The notes: a model not told the origin generated them from the sequence alone. Shown: positions 17,074 through 26,660, numbered from the stretch's first letter. The stretch is 64,000 nucleotides of DNA from REEB95 sp963810055 (GCA_963810055.1 CAWEME010000007.1:62001-126000); one strand, 5' to 3'. A program made the numbers and translations.

Positions 17074-18693
17074 TCACATGTTCGGATAATTGGGGCCGCC
17101 GCCGCCTTCCGGCACCGTCCAGTCGATGTTCTGGGTCGGGTCCTTGATGTCGCAAGTCTTGCAGTGGATGCAGTTGGCGGCGTTGATCTGGAGGCGCGGC
17201 TGGCCGGCTTGGTCGGTTAAAATTTCGTACACCCCGGCCGGGCAATAGCGCGTCTCGGGCGAGGCATAAAGCGCGTAATTGACCGCGATCGCGGCAGCCG
17301 GGTTTTTGAGCCGGAGATGCGCGGGCTGGTTCTCTTCATGGCCGACACCGGAGAGAAACACCGAGGACAGGCGGTCGAAGGAGATCGTGCCGTCGGGCTT
17401 GGGATAGGCGATCGGCCGGCTGAAGCTGGCGCGGTCGAGATGCTCGAAATCGGCGCTCTGGCGAAACGTCCAGGGCGCGCGGCCGCGCAAGAGATAGGTG
17501 TCGATGCCGGCATAGGCCAGGCCCGCCCACAAGCCCCGCCGGAAAGCGGGGCGGATGTTGCGCACGGCGTAAAGCTCGGGCCAGACCCAGGATTCCGCGA
17601 GCGCGCGGCGGTAATCGGCCTGGACGTCGCCGGCGAGCCGCTTGAACACGGTTTCGGCCGCGACCATGCCCGATTTCATCGCCGTGTGGCTGCCCTTGAT
17701 CTTGGGCACGTTGAGAAATCCCGCGGCGTCGCCGATGACCAGCCCGCCCGGGAAATCCAGGGCTGGGATGGATTGAAACCCGCCCTCGTTCAAGGCGCGC
17801 GCGCCATAGGCGATACGCTTTCCACCCTCGAACACGCCGCGAATGGATGGGTGCGTCTTGAAGCGCTGGAATTCCTCGAAGGGCGAGAGGTAGGGATTGG
17901 CGTAATCGAGCCCAACCACGAAACCGGCGGCGAGCAAATTCCTGTCGAAGTGATAGAGGAAGGAGCCGCCATAGGTACGGCGGTCGAGCGGCCAGCCGAT
18001 GGTGTGGATGGCGAGCCCGGCGCGGTGCTTGGCGGGATCGATCTCCCACAGCTCCTTGATGCCGAGGCCGTAGCTTTGCGGGTCGCAGTCCCGGCGCAAA
18101 TTGAAGCGCGCCTCGAGCAGCTTGGTCAGCGAGCCGCGGCAGCCCTCGGCGAACAGCGTCTCCGTCGCGCGCAGCTCGGTGCCGGGCTGGAAATTCGCCG
18201 TCTCCTTGCCGTCCTTGCCCAGGCCCATGACGCCGGTGGCGACGCCCGCAACCTTGCCGCTTTCATCATAAAGAATTTCGGCTGCCGCAAAGCCGGGATA
18301 GATCTCGACACCGAGCGCCTCGGCCTGGCGCCCGAGCCAGCGGCAGAGATTGCCGAGGCTGATGATGTAATTGCCGTGGTTCCGCATTTGCGGCGGCGAG
18401 GGCAGACGCCAGGCGCCGCGCGCGGTGAGCAGGAGAAGCCGGTCCGCGGTCGAGGGGGTATTGAGCGGCGTCTCCATCTTGCGCCACTCGGGAAACAATT
18501 CCTCAAGCGCGCGCGGCTCGAACACCGCGCCCGACAGGATATGCGCGCCCACCTCCGCGCCTTTTTCGACCACGCAGACGGAGATATCCTTGGACGCCTG
18601 CGAAGCGAGTTGCTTCAGGCGGATCGCCGCCGCGAGTCCCGACGGGCCCGCGCCGACGATGACGACGTCGTAGTTCATGCGCTCGCGCTGCAT
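17074..18693 (-). CDS. Electron transfer flavoprotein-ubiquinone oxidoreductase
   Basis: Membrane-associated flavoprotein that moves electrons from ETF (fatty-acid and amino-acid dehydrogenases) to ubiquinone. The Rossmann motif VVIVGAGPSGLAAAIRL is near residues 10-26. The middle has the family segment GGFQSIPALDFPGGLVIGDAAGFLN. The C-terminal 4Fe-4S cluster ligands are in YCPAGVYE and NCIHCKTCDIKDP. The 539-aa length is typical. ATGs at 18693 and 18678 (MNYDVVIVG) are both possible starts. It is divergent from the glycosylase gene across 34 bases. Confidence 0.96.
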   Translation of the reverse strand: MQRERMNYDVVIVGAGPSGLAAAIRLKQLASQASKDISVCVVEKGAEVGAHILSGAVFEPRALEELFPEWRKMETPLNTPSTADRLLLLTARGAWRLPSPPQMRNHGNYIISLGNLCRWLGRQAEALGVEIYPGFAAAEILYDESGKVAGVATGVMGLGKDGKETANFQPGTELRATETLFAEGCRGSLTKLLEARFNLRRDCDPQSYGLGIKELWEIDPAKHRAGLAIHTIGWPLDRRTYGGSFLYHFDRNLLAAGFVVGLDYANPYLSPFEEFQRFKTHPSIRGVFEGGKRIAYGARALNEGGFQSIPALDFPGGLVIGDAAGFLNVPKIKGSHTAMKSGMVAAETVFKRLAGDVQADYRRALAESWVWPELYAVRNIRPAFRRGLWAGLAYAGIDTYLLRGRAPWTFRQSADFEHLDRASFSRPIAYPKPDGTISFDRLSSVFLSGVGHEENQPAHLRLKNPAAAIAVNYALYASPETRYCPAGVYEILTDQAGQPRLQINAANCIHCKTCDIKDPTQNIDWTVPEGGGGPNYPNM

Positions 18694-18727
18694 GGCGCGG
18701 CACTATAGTGGATGATAGGCTGGCGCG

Positions 18728-19553
18728 ATGCAGACTCGTTCCGCAGCAGCCCGGTTGCTTGAGTGGCAAATGGCGATGGGCGCCGACGAGGCGATCGGCG
18801 AAGTCCCGCGCGACCGGTTCCTGGCCGCGCCGGCGGCAAAAGCGAATCTGCCGCCGCGTCCCTCCCCCGTTTCCGTCCCGGCAACCAACGGCGCGCGCGC
18901 GGCGAAGGCGGCTCCGGTCGCGCCTCCGCCCCCGCAAAGCGCGATTCTGGCCTCGGCCAGGCAGCTTGCCGAACTCGGCGGGGAATTTGGCCGAACTTCG
19001 TGCCATTGTGGAATCGTTCGACGGATGTTCTCTCCGCCGGACCGCCACCCACACCGTCTTCGCCGACGGCAATCCGGACGCGCCATTGATGCTGATCGGC
19101 GAGGCGCCCGGGGCGGATGAGGACCGAATCGGCAAGCCCTTTGTCGGCCGGAGCGGCCAGTTGCTCGATCGCATGCTCGCGGCCATCGGCGTCGAGCGCG
19201 GCAAGAACGCCTATATCAGCAACATTCTGTTCTGGCGCCCGCCCGGGAACCGCAAGCCGACCGCCGAGGAAACCGCCCTTTGCCTGCCTTTCGTCTGGCG
19301 GCATATCGCCCTGGCACGGCCAAAACTCGTGGTTTTATGCGGAGGAACGGCGACCTCCACCCTGCTGGGAAGGAACGAGGGCATAACCCGGCTCAGAGGC
19401 CGCTGGTTCGATCTGGCGGTCAGCGGCCTGGAAAGAGCCGTGCCGGCCATCGCCATTTATCACCCGTCTTTTCTTTTGCGCGCCCCAGCCAATAAAGTCG
19501 AATCGTGGCGGGACCTGCTATCGATTCAGTCGAAAATGGCGGAATTGCAGTAA
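18728..19553 (+). CDS. Uracil-DNA glycosylase, family 4/SPO1-like, frameshifted
   Basis: Base-excision enzyme that removes uracil from DNA. The N-terminal part (MQTRSAAARLLEWQMAMGAD, then a Pro/Ala linker) is in one frame up to a GGGG run at 18980-18983. The catalytic part (NLAELRAIVESFDGCSLRRT, GEAPGADEDRIGKPFVGRSG, RPPGNRKPT, YHPSFLLRAP) continues in the next frame. Removing one G gives a continuous 274-aa protein of normal length. GEAPG and the HPS motif are the family's active-site elements. Only one Cys of the first FeS pair is seen (FDGC), so cluster binding is uncertain. Confidence 0.85.
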
Positions 19554-19668
19554 CATTGTGACTGTCCACAGCATCCCCTTGAATGCGCATAAAGGGGGCA
19601 TAAATGACTGTTACACGGCATAGACTTTTATCTTGCCAAGAGACTCTTAGATAGTTTAAGGCGTCCCC

Positions 19669-21300
19669 ATGAATGGCTGGATATACAGGGTCCGGCTGAA
19701 CAAGACTTGGGCGAGCGTATTCGTTATTGCCTTTCTCGCCATATCCTTGTTCGGCACCTTGAAGGCTACCGCCGCGGATTTCCTGACCGTGACGGCAGCG
19801 CTCATACCCGGATTCGACCTCCGCCGTGAGGCGGACCTGCCGACCGTGCTCAGCGCGGCCGATGCGGAACGCTACCGGTTGATCCTGCTGCTGCAGGAAA
19901 GCGGCCAATGGGCGGCGGCTGACCGCGAGATCAAGGGCCTCAAGGATCCGCTGCTGATGGGTCATGTCCTGGCCCAGCGCTACCTGCATCCCAAATACCG
20001 GGCCAGCTACCTGGAATTAGCCAATTGGCTGAATCTCTATAGCGACCAGCCCTCGGCCAAGATGATCTACAGCCTGGCCTTGCAGCGCCGGCCTGATGCT
20101 GCCGGAGCCGTCCCCCTCAAGAAACCCGAAACCGCCTCCCTGGTCGCCCAGGCCGCTGGCGACAGCGACTTCGCCCCCCGTGGCAGCGAGGGCGGGATCG
20201 AATCCCCCGCCGGCCAATGGCAGGCCGGGCTCGCCGCTTGGCGCGCCGGCAAGTTCGACGAGGCGAGCAAGCATTTCCAGGATCTGACCAAGGCCAAGGG
20301 CCAATCGGCCTGGACCATCTCGGCGGCGGCGTTCTGGGCGGCCCGCGCCGAGCTCAAAAGCCAGCGGCCAGAGCATGTCGCCTATTGGCTCGGCATCGCC
20401 GCCCAGCGCCCGCACACCTTCTACGGCCTCCTCGCCCGGCGTCTATTGGGCGTGGACAATTATTTCAACTTCGACAGCGAGCCCTTCACCGATCTCGACG
20501 CCCAGCTGATCAAGGGCATGCCGGCCGGAAAGCGCGCGCTGGCATTGCTCGAGGTCGGCGACCATGCCGCCGCCGACGAGGAGTTGCGCCTGCTGGCGGC
20601 CGGGGGCTCGACCAATCTGCTGCGCGCGGTGGCGGCCTTGTCCGACCGCGCCAATCTGCCCAGCCTGAGCCTCCAGCTGGCCTCCATCCTGACCAGCCGC
20701 GACGGCCAGAACCACGACCAGGCGCTCTATCCGGTGCCGCGCTGGACGCCGCATGGCGGCTTCACCGTGGACCGCGCGCTGCTGTTCGGCGTCATGCGCC
20801 AGGAATCGCTGTTCGCGCCGCATGTGGTGAGTTCGGCCGGAGCATTGGGGTTGATGCAGCTGATGCCGGCCACGGCGAAACTGATGGCGGCGCAGACCGG
20901 CGAGACGCTCAACGCCATCGACCGGCGCATGCGCCACGAGGAATTGGCCGATCCCGAGATCAATCTCACCCTGGCGCAGGAATACATCCAGAGCCTGCTC
21001 CACGACGAGCGCAACAACCTGGTGCTCTTCGCCATGGCCTATAACGCGGGGCCGGGAGCGCTGGAGCATTGGAAATCGATGCAGGCGGGATATCACGACG
21101 ACCCGCTGCTGTTCCTCGAAAGCATTCCCGCCGGCCAGTCGCGTGTTTTCACCGAACGGGTGCTGACCAATTACTGGATCTACCGCGAACGGCTGAACCA
21201 GCCGACCCCCGATCTCGACGCGCTTGCCGCGGGCCAATGGCCGACCTATACCGCTCTCGACTCAACCGAGCCGGACGGTCGCCATGTCGCCGAAAATTGA
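19669..21300 (+). CDS. Soluble lytic murein transglycosylase
   Basis: Periplasmic enzyme that cleaves the MurNAc-GlcNAc bond to give 1,6-anhydro ends. The N-terminal signal/anchor (about 12-36) ends in TATAADF. A superhelical alpha-domain of TPR-like pairs covers about 60-350. The SLT domain (about 365-520) has the catalytic Glu379 in MRQESLF, followed by GALGLMQLMPATA and the AYNAGPGALEHW motif. The 543-aa length is in the range of Slt70-like proteins. It overlaps the MoaB-like gene by 17 bases. A CCCCTT/AAGGGG inverted repeat in the upstream gap (19575-19597) could end the glycosylase transcript. Confidence 0.92.
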   Translation: MNGWIYRVRLNKTWASVFVIAFLAISLFGTLKATAADFLTVTAALIPGFDLRREADLPTVLSAADAERYRLILLLQESGQWAAADREIKGLKDPLLMGHVLAQRYLHPKYRASYLELANWLNLYSDQPSAKMIYSLALQRRPDAAGAVPLKKPETASLVAQAAGDSDFAPRGSEGGIESPAGQWQAGLAAWRAGKFDEASKHFQDLTKAKGQSAWTISAAAFWAARAELKSQRPEHVAYWLGIAAQRPHTFYGLLARRLLGVDNYFNFDSEPFTDLDAQLIKGMPAGKRALALLEVGDHAAADEELRLLAAGGSTNLLRAVAALSDRANLPSLSLQLASILTSRDGQNHDQALYPVPRWTPHGGFTVDRALLFGVMRQESLFAPHVVSSAGALGLMQLMPATAKLMAAQTGETLNAIDRRMRHEELADPEINLTLAQEYIQSLLHDERNNLVLFAMAYNAGPGALEHWKSMQAGYHDDPLLFLESIPAGQSRVFTERVLTNYWIYRERLNQPTPDLDALAAGQWPTYTALDSTEPDGRHVAEN

Positions 21301-21844
21301 TTCGCCGAAAACAACTGATCGCCCCTTCCTGCCCGTCAACATCGCGGTCCTGACGGTTTCCGACACCCGGACCGAAAGCGACGACAAGTCCGGCAAGACC
21401 CTGGCCGAACTCCTGACCGCGGCGGGCCACAAGCTCGCCGCCAAGCACATCGTCAAGGACGACCAAGGCGCGATTATCGCCCAGCTCAAGGCCTGGATCG
21501 CCGACCCCTCCATCGATGTCGTTATTTCGACCGGCGGCACCGGCGTCACTGGCCGCGACGTGACGCCCGAGGCCTTCCATGCGGTCTATGAGAAGGAAAT
21601 CGCCGGCTTCGGCGAGCTGTTCCGGATGCTGAGCTATCAGAAGATCGGCACCTCGACCATCCAGAGCCGCGCCACCGCCGGCGTTGCCGGAGGAACCTAT
21701 CTCTTCGCGCTGCCGGGTTCGCCCGGCGCCTGCCGCGACGGCTGGGAGATCATCGCGCCCCAGCTCGACAACCGCCAACGGCCCTGCAACCTGGTCGAAC
21801 TGATGCCGCGGCTGAAGGAGCACCTCACCGCTTCCGCCCGGTAA
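21284..21844 (+). CDS. moaB: Molybdenum cofactor biosynthesis protein, MoaB/MogA family
   Basis: Adenylyltransferase-fold protein that activates molybdopterin for metal insertion. The core motif STGGTGVTGRDVTPEAF and the C-terminal FALPGSPGACRDGWE are conserved. I chose the ATG at 21284 (MSPKIDSPKTTDRPFLPVNI) inside the end of the transglycosylase gene. An upstream alternative at 21224 adds 20 residues from the wrong reading of the neighbour. The 186-aa length is typical of MoaB. No other Mo-cofactor gene is in the window. Confidence 0.9.
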   Translation: MSPKIDSPKTTDRPFLPVNIAVLTVSDTRTESDDKSGKTLAELLTAAGHKLAAKHIVKDDQGAIIAQLKAWIADPSIDVVISTGGTGVTGRDVTPEAFHAVYEKEIAGFGELFRMLSYQKIGTSTIQSRATAGVAGGTYLFALPGSPGACRDGWEIIAPQLDNRQRPCNLVELMPRLKEHLTASAR

Positions 21845-21897
21845 AGACGGCAAATCATGTTCTTGATTTGTTCGTATAAGCGGCGCATGATCGGGCC

Positions 21898-23019
21898 ATG
21901 GTTGCGGAAACCGACGACACCGGGATCGTGCAGGACCTGGCGCGGAAGCTGACCCAGAAAGGCCGAGGCGCGGCGAGTAATCTGTCGGGCCGCTTCGAGG
22001 CGGAGCAGCGCGCAGCTATCGACGACGGCTGGGGCTCGGCCGACGAGGCGCCGCCACGGCACGAGACGCGCTACACCACCGACGCCACCAAGACCATCAT
22101 CGCGCGCAACGATTCCCCCGACATCCCCTTCGACCGCTCGATCAACCCCTATCGCGGCTGCGAGCATGGCTGCATCTATTGCTTCGCGCGGCCCTCCCAC
22201 GCCTATCTGGGTTTGTCGCCCGGGCTCGATTTCGAAAGCCGCATCCTGGTCAAGCCCGAGGCGGCGCGGCTGCTCCGGGCCGAGCTCGCCAAGCCGGGCT
22301 ATGTCTGCGCGCCGATCGCGCTCGGCACCAACACCGACCCCTACCAGCCGGCCGAGCGCAAGTTTCAGATCATGCGCGGCATCCTCGAGGTGCTGCGCGA
22401 AACCCGGCATCCCGTCACCATCGTCACAAAATCGGCGCTGGTCCAGCGCGACATCGACATCCTGGCCGAGATGGCGAAGGAGCGCCTGGCCGCGGTGGCG
22501 CTGTCGGTGACGACGCTCGATCGCCAACTCGCGCGCAGCCTGGAGCCCCGCGCCGCTTCGCCCGAACGGCGCCTCGAAACGATATCCGCGCTCAGCCAGG
22601 CCGGCATTCCGGTGGCGGTGATGGCGGCGCCGATGATCCCGGCGTTGAACGATGCCGAGCTCGAAGCCATCCTCGAACGCGCCGCCGCGGCGGGCGCACA
22701 GAGCGCGGGCTACACCATGTTGAAGCTGCCGCTCGAAGTGGCGCCGCTGTTCAAGGAGTGGCTCGAAATTCACGCGCCGGCCAAGGCCAAGCACGTCATG
22801 TCGCTGGTGCGCCAGAGCCACAACGGCAAGGATTATGACCCGCAATGGGGCACGCGCATGCGCGGCACCGGCCCCTATGCCGAGATGCTGCGCATACGCT
22901 TTGAGACCGCAACCCGGCGCTTGAAGCTCAACCTCAATCGCGGCCGGCTGTGGCGGCTCGACACCAGCCGGTTTTCGCCGCCGGCGCGCGAGGAAAGACA
23001 GCTCCGCCTCTTCGCCTGA
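21898..23019 (+). CDS. PA0069-family radical SAM protein
   Basis: Radical SAM protein of the SplB-related PA0069 group; the substrate is unknown. The cluster-binding motif is C88-x3-C92-x2-C95 in YRGCEHGCIYCFARP, followed by ALGTNTDPYQPAE and VTIVTKSALVQRDI typical of the family. The C-terminal QSHNGKDYDPQWGTRMRGTG is also a family signature. The 373-aa length is normal. It is followed closely by rnhB on the same strand. Confidence 0.92.
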   Translation: MVAETDDTGIVQDLARKLTQKGRGAASNLSGRFEAEQRAAIDDGWGSADEAPPRHETRYTTDATKTIIARNDSPDIPFDRSINPYRGCEHGCIYCFARPSHAYLGLSPGLDFESRILVKPEAARLLRAELAKPGYVCAPIALGTNTDPYQPAERKFQIMRGILEVLRETRHPVTIVTKSALVQRDIDILAEMAKERLAAVALSVTTLDRQLARSLEPRAASPERRLETISALSQAGIPVAVMAAPMIPALNDAELEAILERAAAAGAQSAGYTMLKLPLEVAPLFKEWLEIHAPAKAKHVMSLVRQSHNGKDYDPQWGTRMRGTGPYAEMLRIRFETATRRLKLNLNRGRLWRLDTSRFSPPAREERQLRLFA

Positions 23020-23071
23020 TCGGGCCCGATGGCGCTTGCCACGACTCAAGATCGTCGTGTCTGCTGGCGTT

Positions 23072-23695
23072 ATGCCCGATTTCGCCTTCGAGCGCACATG
23101 CCAGGGGCCGGTCTGCGGCATCGACGAGGCCGGGCGCGGGCCCTTGGCCGGGCCGGTGGTGGCGGCGGCGGTGGTGCTCGACCGGCGGCTGCTGCCGCGC
23201 TGCTTGCGCCGGGGCATCGACGATTCCAAGAAACTGTCGCCCGAGACGCGCGAGGAATTGGCGGCGCTGTTATGGGCCAACGCCGCGATCGGCGTGGGCG
23301 CGGCCAGCGTCGCCGAAATCGACCGCGTCAACATTCTCCAGGCCTCGCTCCTCGCCATGCGCCGCGCCTTCGCGGCCTTGCCGCAATGTCCGCTCTCGGC
23401 GCTGATCGACGGCGACCGCGCCCCGGAGCTGCCCTGCGCGACGCGGGCGGTGGTGGGCGGCGACGGGCGGTCGCTTTCCATCGCCGCCGCCTCGATCATC
23501 GCCAAGGTGACGCGCGACAGGCTGATGCGGGCCTTGGCCCTGCGCTATCCGGGCTATGGCTGGGAACACAATATGGGCTACCCCACGCCGGAGCACCGCG
23601 AAGCCTTGACGGCGCTGGGGCCGACGCCGCATCACCGCCGCTCCTTCGCGCCGGTCCAGCTAATACTCGGATTCGACTCCAGGAAATCCGCTTAA
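23072..23695 (+). CDS. rnhB: Ribonuclease HII
   Basis: Removes ribonucleotides from DNA and RNA-DNA hybrids. The catalytic motif CGIDEAGRGPLAGPV gives D18 and E19. The second acidic site is in ALIDGD, and AASIIAKVTRDRLM is the family helix. MGYPTPEHREAL and the C-terminal HHRRSFAPV complete the signature. I use the ATG at 23072; an upstream TTG would add 12 residues. The 207-aa length is typical. Confidence 0.96.
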   Translation: MPDFAFERTCQGPVCGIDEAGRGPLAGPVVAAAVVLDRRLLPRCLRRGIDDSKKLSPETREELAALLWANAAIGVGAASVAEIDRVNILQASLLAMRRAFAALPQCPLSALIDGDRAPELPCATRAVVGGDGRSLSIAAASIIAKVTRDRLMRALALRYPGYGWEHNMGYPTPEHREALTALGPTPHHRRSFAPVQLILGFDSRKSA

Positions 23696-23701
23696 CCATC
23701 T

Positions 23702-23817
23702 GAATCCACAAAGCTATTGACCTCCCGAGTCGCGCGGGCGCATAACTTCGCGCTTCGAGTCGGCGCGGGGGAAAACGCGCGCGAGGCTGGAACCGGGCGG
23801 GGAGAAATGCGGGATTC
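23702..23817. promoter_or_regulatory. ccrM promoter region with four GANTC sites
   Basis: A TTGACC (23717-23722) and a CATAAC (23741-23746) hexamer lie 18 bases apart. GANTC sites occur at 23702, 23727, 23757 and 23813 (GAATC, GAGTC, GAGTC, GATTC), one in the spacer and two just downstream. GANTC is the expected CcrM target, so the promoter is probably sensitive to its own product's methylation, as is known for Caulobacter ccrM. Confidence 0.5.
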
Positions 23818-24916
23818 GGGGGAAGCGGCGGACGGGCTTTTGGGCGAGGTGCTCACCGGCGACTGCATCGCCACCATGGCGCGGCTGCCGGAGGGCGCGG
23901 TCGATCTGGTGTTCGCCGATCCGCCCTATAACCTGCAATTGAACGGCGACCTGCACCGCCCCGACCACAGCCGGGTCGACGCGGTCGACGACGATTGGGA
24001 CAAATTCGCCGATTTCAGCGCTTACGACCGCTTCAGCCGCGCTTGGCTCGACGGCGCGCGGCGGCTCCTCAAGCCCGACGGCACGCTCTGGGTCATCGGC
24101 TCCTATCACAACATCTACCGCCTGGGCGCGATCCTCCAGGATTTGGGATATTGGATCCTCAACGACATCGTCTGGCGCAAGAGCAACCCGATGCCGAATT
24201 TCCGCGGCCGGCGCTTCACCAACGCGCATGAGACGCTGCTGTGGTGCGCCAAATCACGCGACAGCAAATACACCTTCAACTACCAAGCGATGAAATCGCT
24301 CAACGACGACGTGCAGATGCGCAGCGACTGGCTGTTTCCGCTCTGCACCGGCGCGGAGCGGCTGAAGCAGGAAGACGGCAAGAAGGCGCATCCGACGCAG
24401 AAGCCCGAGGCGCTGCTGCATCGCGTGCTGCTGGCCGCGACCAAGCCGGACGACCTGGTGCTCGACCCGTTCTTGGGCACCGGCACCACCGGCGCGGTGG
24501 CCAAGCGCCTGGGCCGCCGCTTCATCGGCATCGAGCGCGAGAAGGACTACGCCAAGATCGCGCGCGCGCGGATCGAAGCGGTCGAGCCGGCCTCGCCCGA
24601 GGATTTCGCGGCATCCCAGGAAAAGCGCCAGGAAAAGCGCATCCCCTTCGGCGCGCTGGTCGAGGCCGGGCTGTTGAAGCCGGGCGCGGTGCTGTGCGAC
24701 GCCTCGCGCCGCTGGACCGCCAAGGTGCGCGCCGACGGCAGCGTGATCTCGGCCGAAACCAAGGGCTCGATCCACAAGGTGGGCGCCGAGCTGCAAGGCG
24801 CGCCGGCCTGCAACGGCTGGGCCTTCTGGCATGTCGATTTTGGCGGCAAGCTGGTCTCGATCGACGTGCTGCGGCAGAAATTCCGCGCCGAAACGGGAAT
24901 CGCCAAGAGCTCCTAG
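23807..24916 (+). CDS. ccrM: Cell-cycle-regulated DNA adenine methyltransferase CcrM (GANTC)
   Basis: Beta-class N6-adenine methyltransferase, with DPPY (FADPPYNLQLNG) before the SAM motif (LDPFLGTGTTGAVAKRLGRR). The C-terminal domain typical of CcrM (IPFGALVEAGLLKPGAVLCD, then the FWHVDFGG region) supports GANTC specificity. I chose the ATG at 23807 after GGGGAGAA; the frame stays open to 23717, but that part overlaps the likely promoter. The 369-aa length is close to Caulobacter CcrM. It methylates hemimethylated DNA late in the cell cycle and affects ftsZ and ctrA in known systems. Confidence 0.93.
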   Translation: MRDSGEAADGLLGEVLTGDCIATMARLPEGAVDLVFADPPYNLQLNGDLHRPDHSRVDAVDDDWDKFADFSAYDRFSRAWLDGARRLLKPDGTLWVIGSYHNIYRLGAILQDLGYWILNDIVWRKSNPMPNFRGRRFTNAHETLLWCAKSRDSKYTFNYQAMKSLNDDVQMRSDWLFPLCTGAERLKQEDGKKAHPTQKPEALLHRVLLAATKPDDLVLDPFLGTGTTGAVAKRLGRRFIGIEREKDYAKIARARIEAVEPASPEDFAASQEKRQEKRIPFGALVEAGLLKPGAVLCDASRRWTAKVRADGSVISAETKGSIHKVGAELQGAPACNGWAFWHVDFGGKLVSIDVLRQKFRAETGIAKSS

Positions 24917-26020
24917 TTACCCGCCCCCGCCGGCGCGGGCATGCGCGATCACCTTCTTCATCAAGCTGGGCAACGCCTGATCCTTGATCCGGCCGGGCAA
25001 AACCCATCGGCCATCGATCTTGGGGCCACCAGGCTTGGCGCGGCCCGTCACCGCGGCCGCCATGACCGTGAGATCAAGATCGAAATGCGTGAAGCCGTGC
25101 CGCACCGCGCCCGGCAGGCGCCGCCAGCGCGCGCGGCAGGGCGCGGAGCGGACCGCCTCCTTCTCGCCCCAGGGGCGGGATCGCCAGGAGGTCGAAGGCA
25201 CCTCCATCATGCCGCCGAGCAGGCCCCGCTCCGGCCGGCGGCGCAGCAGCACCGCGCCGTCGGGCCGGACCGCCCAAAAGGCCACGCCATGCCGCCGCGG
25301 CTTGGGTTTCTTCGCCGTCCGGGCCGGCAGGCTTCCGGCGATGCCTTTGCTTCGCGCCCGGCAGGAACCCCGCCAGGGACACAAGCCGCATTTGGGTTTC
25401 ACCGGCGTGCAGATCGCCGCGCCCAGATCCATCAGCGCCTGGGCGTAATCGCCCGGCCGAAATGCCGGAACCAGCCGCGCGGCCAGGCGGCGCAATTCGG
25501 GCTTGGCGGCGGGAAGCGGTGTTTTCACTAAATAAAGGCGGGCGATGACGCGCTCGCCATTGCCGTCGAGCGCCGAGGCCGGGAGATCGAAGGCGATGGC
25601 GGCGATGGCCGCCGCGGTATAGGCGCCGATGCCGGGAAGAGCGCGAAGATCCTTCTCGTCCGCGGGAAAACGCCCGCCCAGGCGCGCGGCCAATTGGCGG
25701 GCGCAAGCATGGAGATTGCGCGCCCGCGCGTAATAGCCCAGCCCCTGCCAGGCATGGAGCACGTCGTCCAAGGGCGCCCGCGCCAGAGCATGCACATCGG
25801 GCCAGCGTTCAAGGAAGCGCGTGAAATAAGGACCAACCGTTGCAACGGTGGTCTGCTGTAACATGATCTCGGACAGCCAGACGCGGTAGGGGTCCGGGGT
25901 CTCGGCCGCCTTGGCGCGCCAGGGCAGGACGCGGCGGTGGCGGTCGTACCAGGCGAGCAGCAGCGCCGGCAGCTTGGCGGCTTTGGGGAGCGAAGGGGGA
26001 ATCGACGGGGGCTTGGCCAC
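24917..26020 (-). CDS. mutY: A/G-specific adenine DNA glycosylase MutY
   Basis: Removes adenine mispaired with 8-oxoguanine. The catalytic Glu is in VWLSEIMLQQTTV, the helix-hairpin-helix in LRALPGIGAYTAAAIAAIAF, and the catalytic Asp in ALDGNGERVIARL. The 4Fe-4S cysteines are in CTPVKPKCGLCPWRGSCRA. The C-terminal NUDIX-like domain (about 240-360) recognises 8-oxoG. The 367-aa length is typical. It is convergent with ccrM, the two stop codons being adjacent, and divergent from the DciA-like gene across 50 bases. Confidence 0.96.
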   Translation of the reverse strand: MAKPPSIPPSLPKAAKLPALLLAWYDRHRRVLPWRAKAAETPDPYRVWLSEIMLQQTTVATVGPYFTRFLERWPDVHALARAPLDDVLHAWQGLGYYARARNLHACARQLAARLGGRFPADEKDLRALPGIGAYTAAAIAAIAFDLPASALDGNGERVIARLYLVKTPLPAAKPELRRLAARLVPAFRPGDYAQALMDLGAAICTPVKPKCGLCPWRGSCRARSKGIAGSLPARTAKKPKPRRHGVAFWAVRPDGAVLLRRRPERGLLGGMMEVPSTSWRSRPWGEKEAVRSAPCRARWRRLPGAVRHGFTHFDLDLTVMAAAVTGRAKPGGPKIDGRWVLPGRIKDQALPSLMKKVIAHARAGGGG

Positions 26021-26070
26021 GGCCTATCCTATGCCAAACACCCAGCCGCGGGGCCAGGAGGCGGCCACCC

Positions 26071-26577
26071 ATGAACGACAAGCCGGTGAAAGACGGGCCG
26101 GAAACCAAGCGCTATGGCGGCATGCGCGCGCTGGCCGCGACGCTGCCGCGCGTCGCATCCCCGGTGCTGGGCAAGCGTGGCTTTTCCGAGGCCCAGCTCA
26201 TCGCCCAATGGCCGGCGGTGATCGGCGAGGAGCTGGCGCGGCACATGGCGCCGGAGCGGATTACCTTCGCGCGCGGCGGAAGGCGCGACGGCACCCTGCG
26301 GCTCCGGGTCGAGCCCGGTTTCGCGCTCGAGGCGCAGCACCGCGAGCCGCAGCTGCTCGAGCGCATCAACGCCTTTTTCGGCTATCGCGCGGTGGCGCGG
26401 CTGGCGCTGATCCAGGGGCCGCTGCCGAGCGGCCCGGCGGCCAAGCCCGCGCCGCGGGCGTTGGCCGAGAACGAGCGCCGGGCGCTCGACCGCCGCCTCG
26501 CCGGCATCGAGGATCCCGGCTTGCGCGACGCGTTGCGGCGCCTGGGCGAAGCGGTGATCGGTTCCGGCAAATCCTGA
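26071..26577 (+). CDS. DciA-like (DUF721) protein
   Basis: 168-aa member of the DUF721 family. DciA proteins act as DnaB helicase operators in bacteria lacking DnaC. The DUF721 core (about 20-115) is visible as LGKRGFSEAQLIAQWPAVIGEELARH and then a beta region with GTLRLRVEPGFALEAQHREP. The C-terminal part is Ala/Arg-rich helix. The position beside mutY and a DsbA-like gene is the common alphaproteobacterial context. Confidence 0.85.
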   Translation: MNDKPVKDGPETKRYGGMRALAATLPRVASPVLGKRGFSEAQLIAQWPAVIGEELARHMAPERITFARGGRRDGTLRLRVEPGFALEAQHREPQLLERINAFFGYRAVARLALIQGPLPSGPAAKPAPRALAENERRALDRRLAGIEDPGLRDALRRLGEAVIGSGKS

Positions 26578-26660
26578 ACGGCAACTCGTTCGGCGCTCCG
26601 CTTGAATTGCCGGAAGTCTCGCCCTAGCATCCCCCCAATCTCAAACGGATAGAGTCTCGC

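Noticed and set aside
19575..19597. Rho-independent terminator after the glycosylase gene
   Set aside because: Only a 6-bp stem with an 11-base loop and no T run; kept only as a remark.
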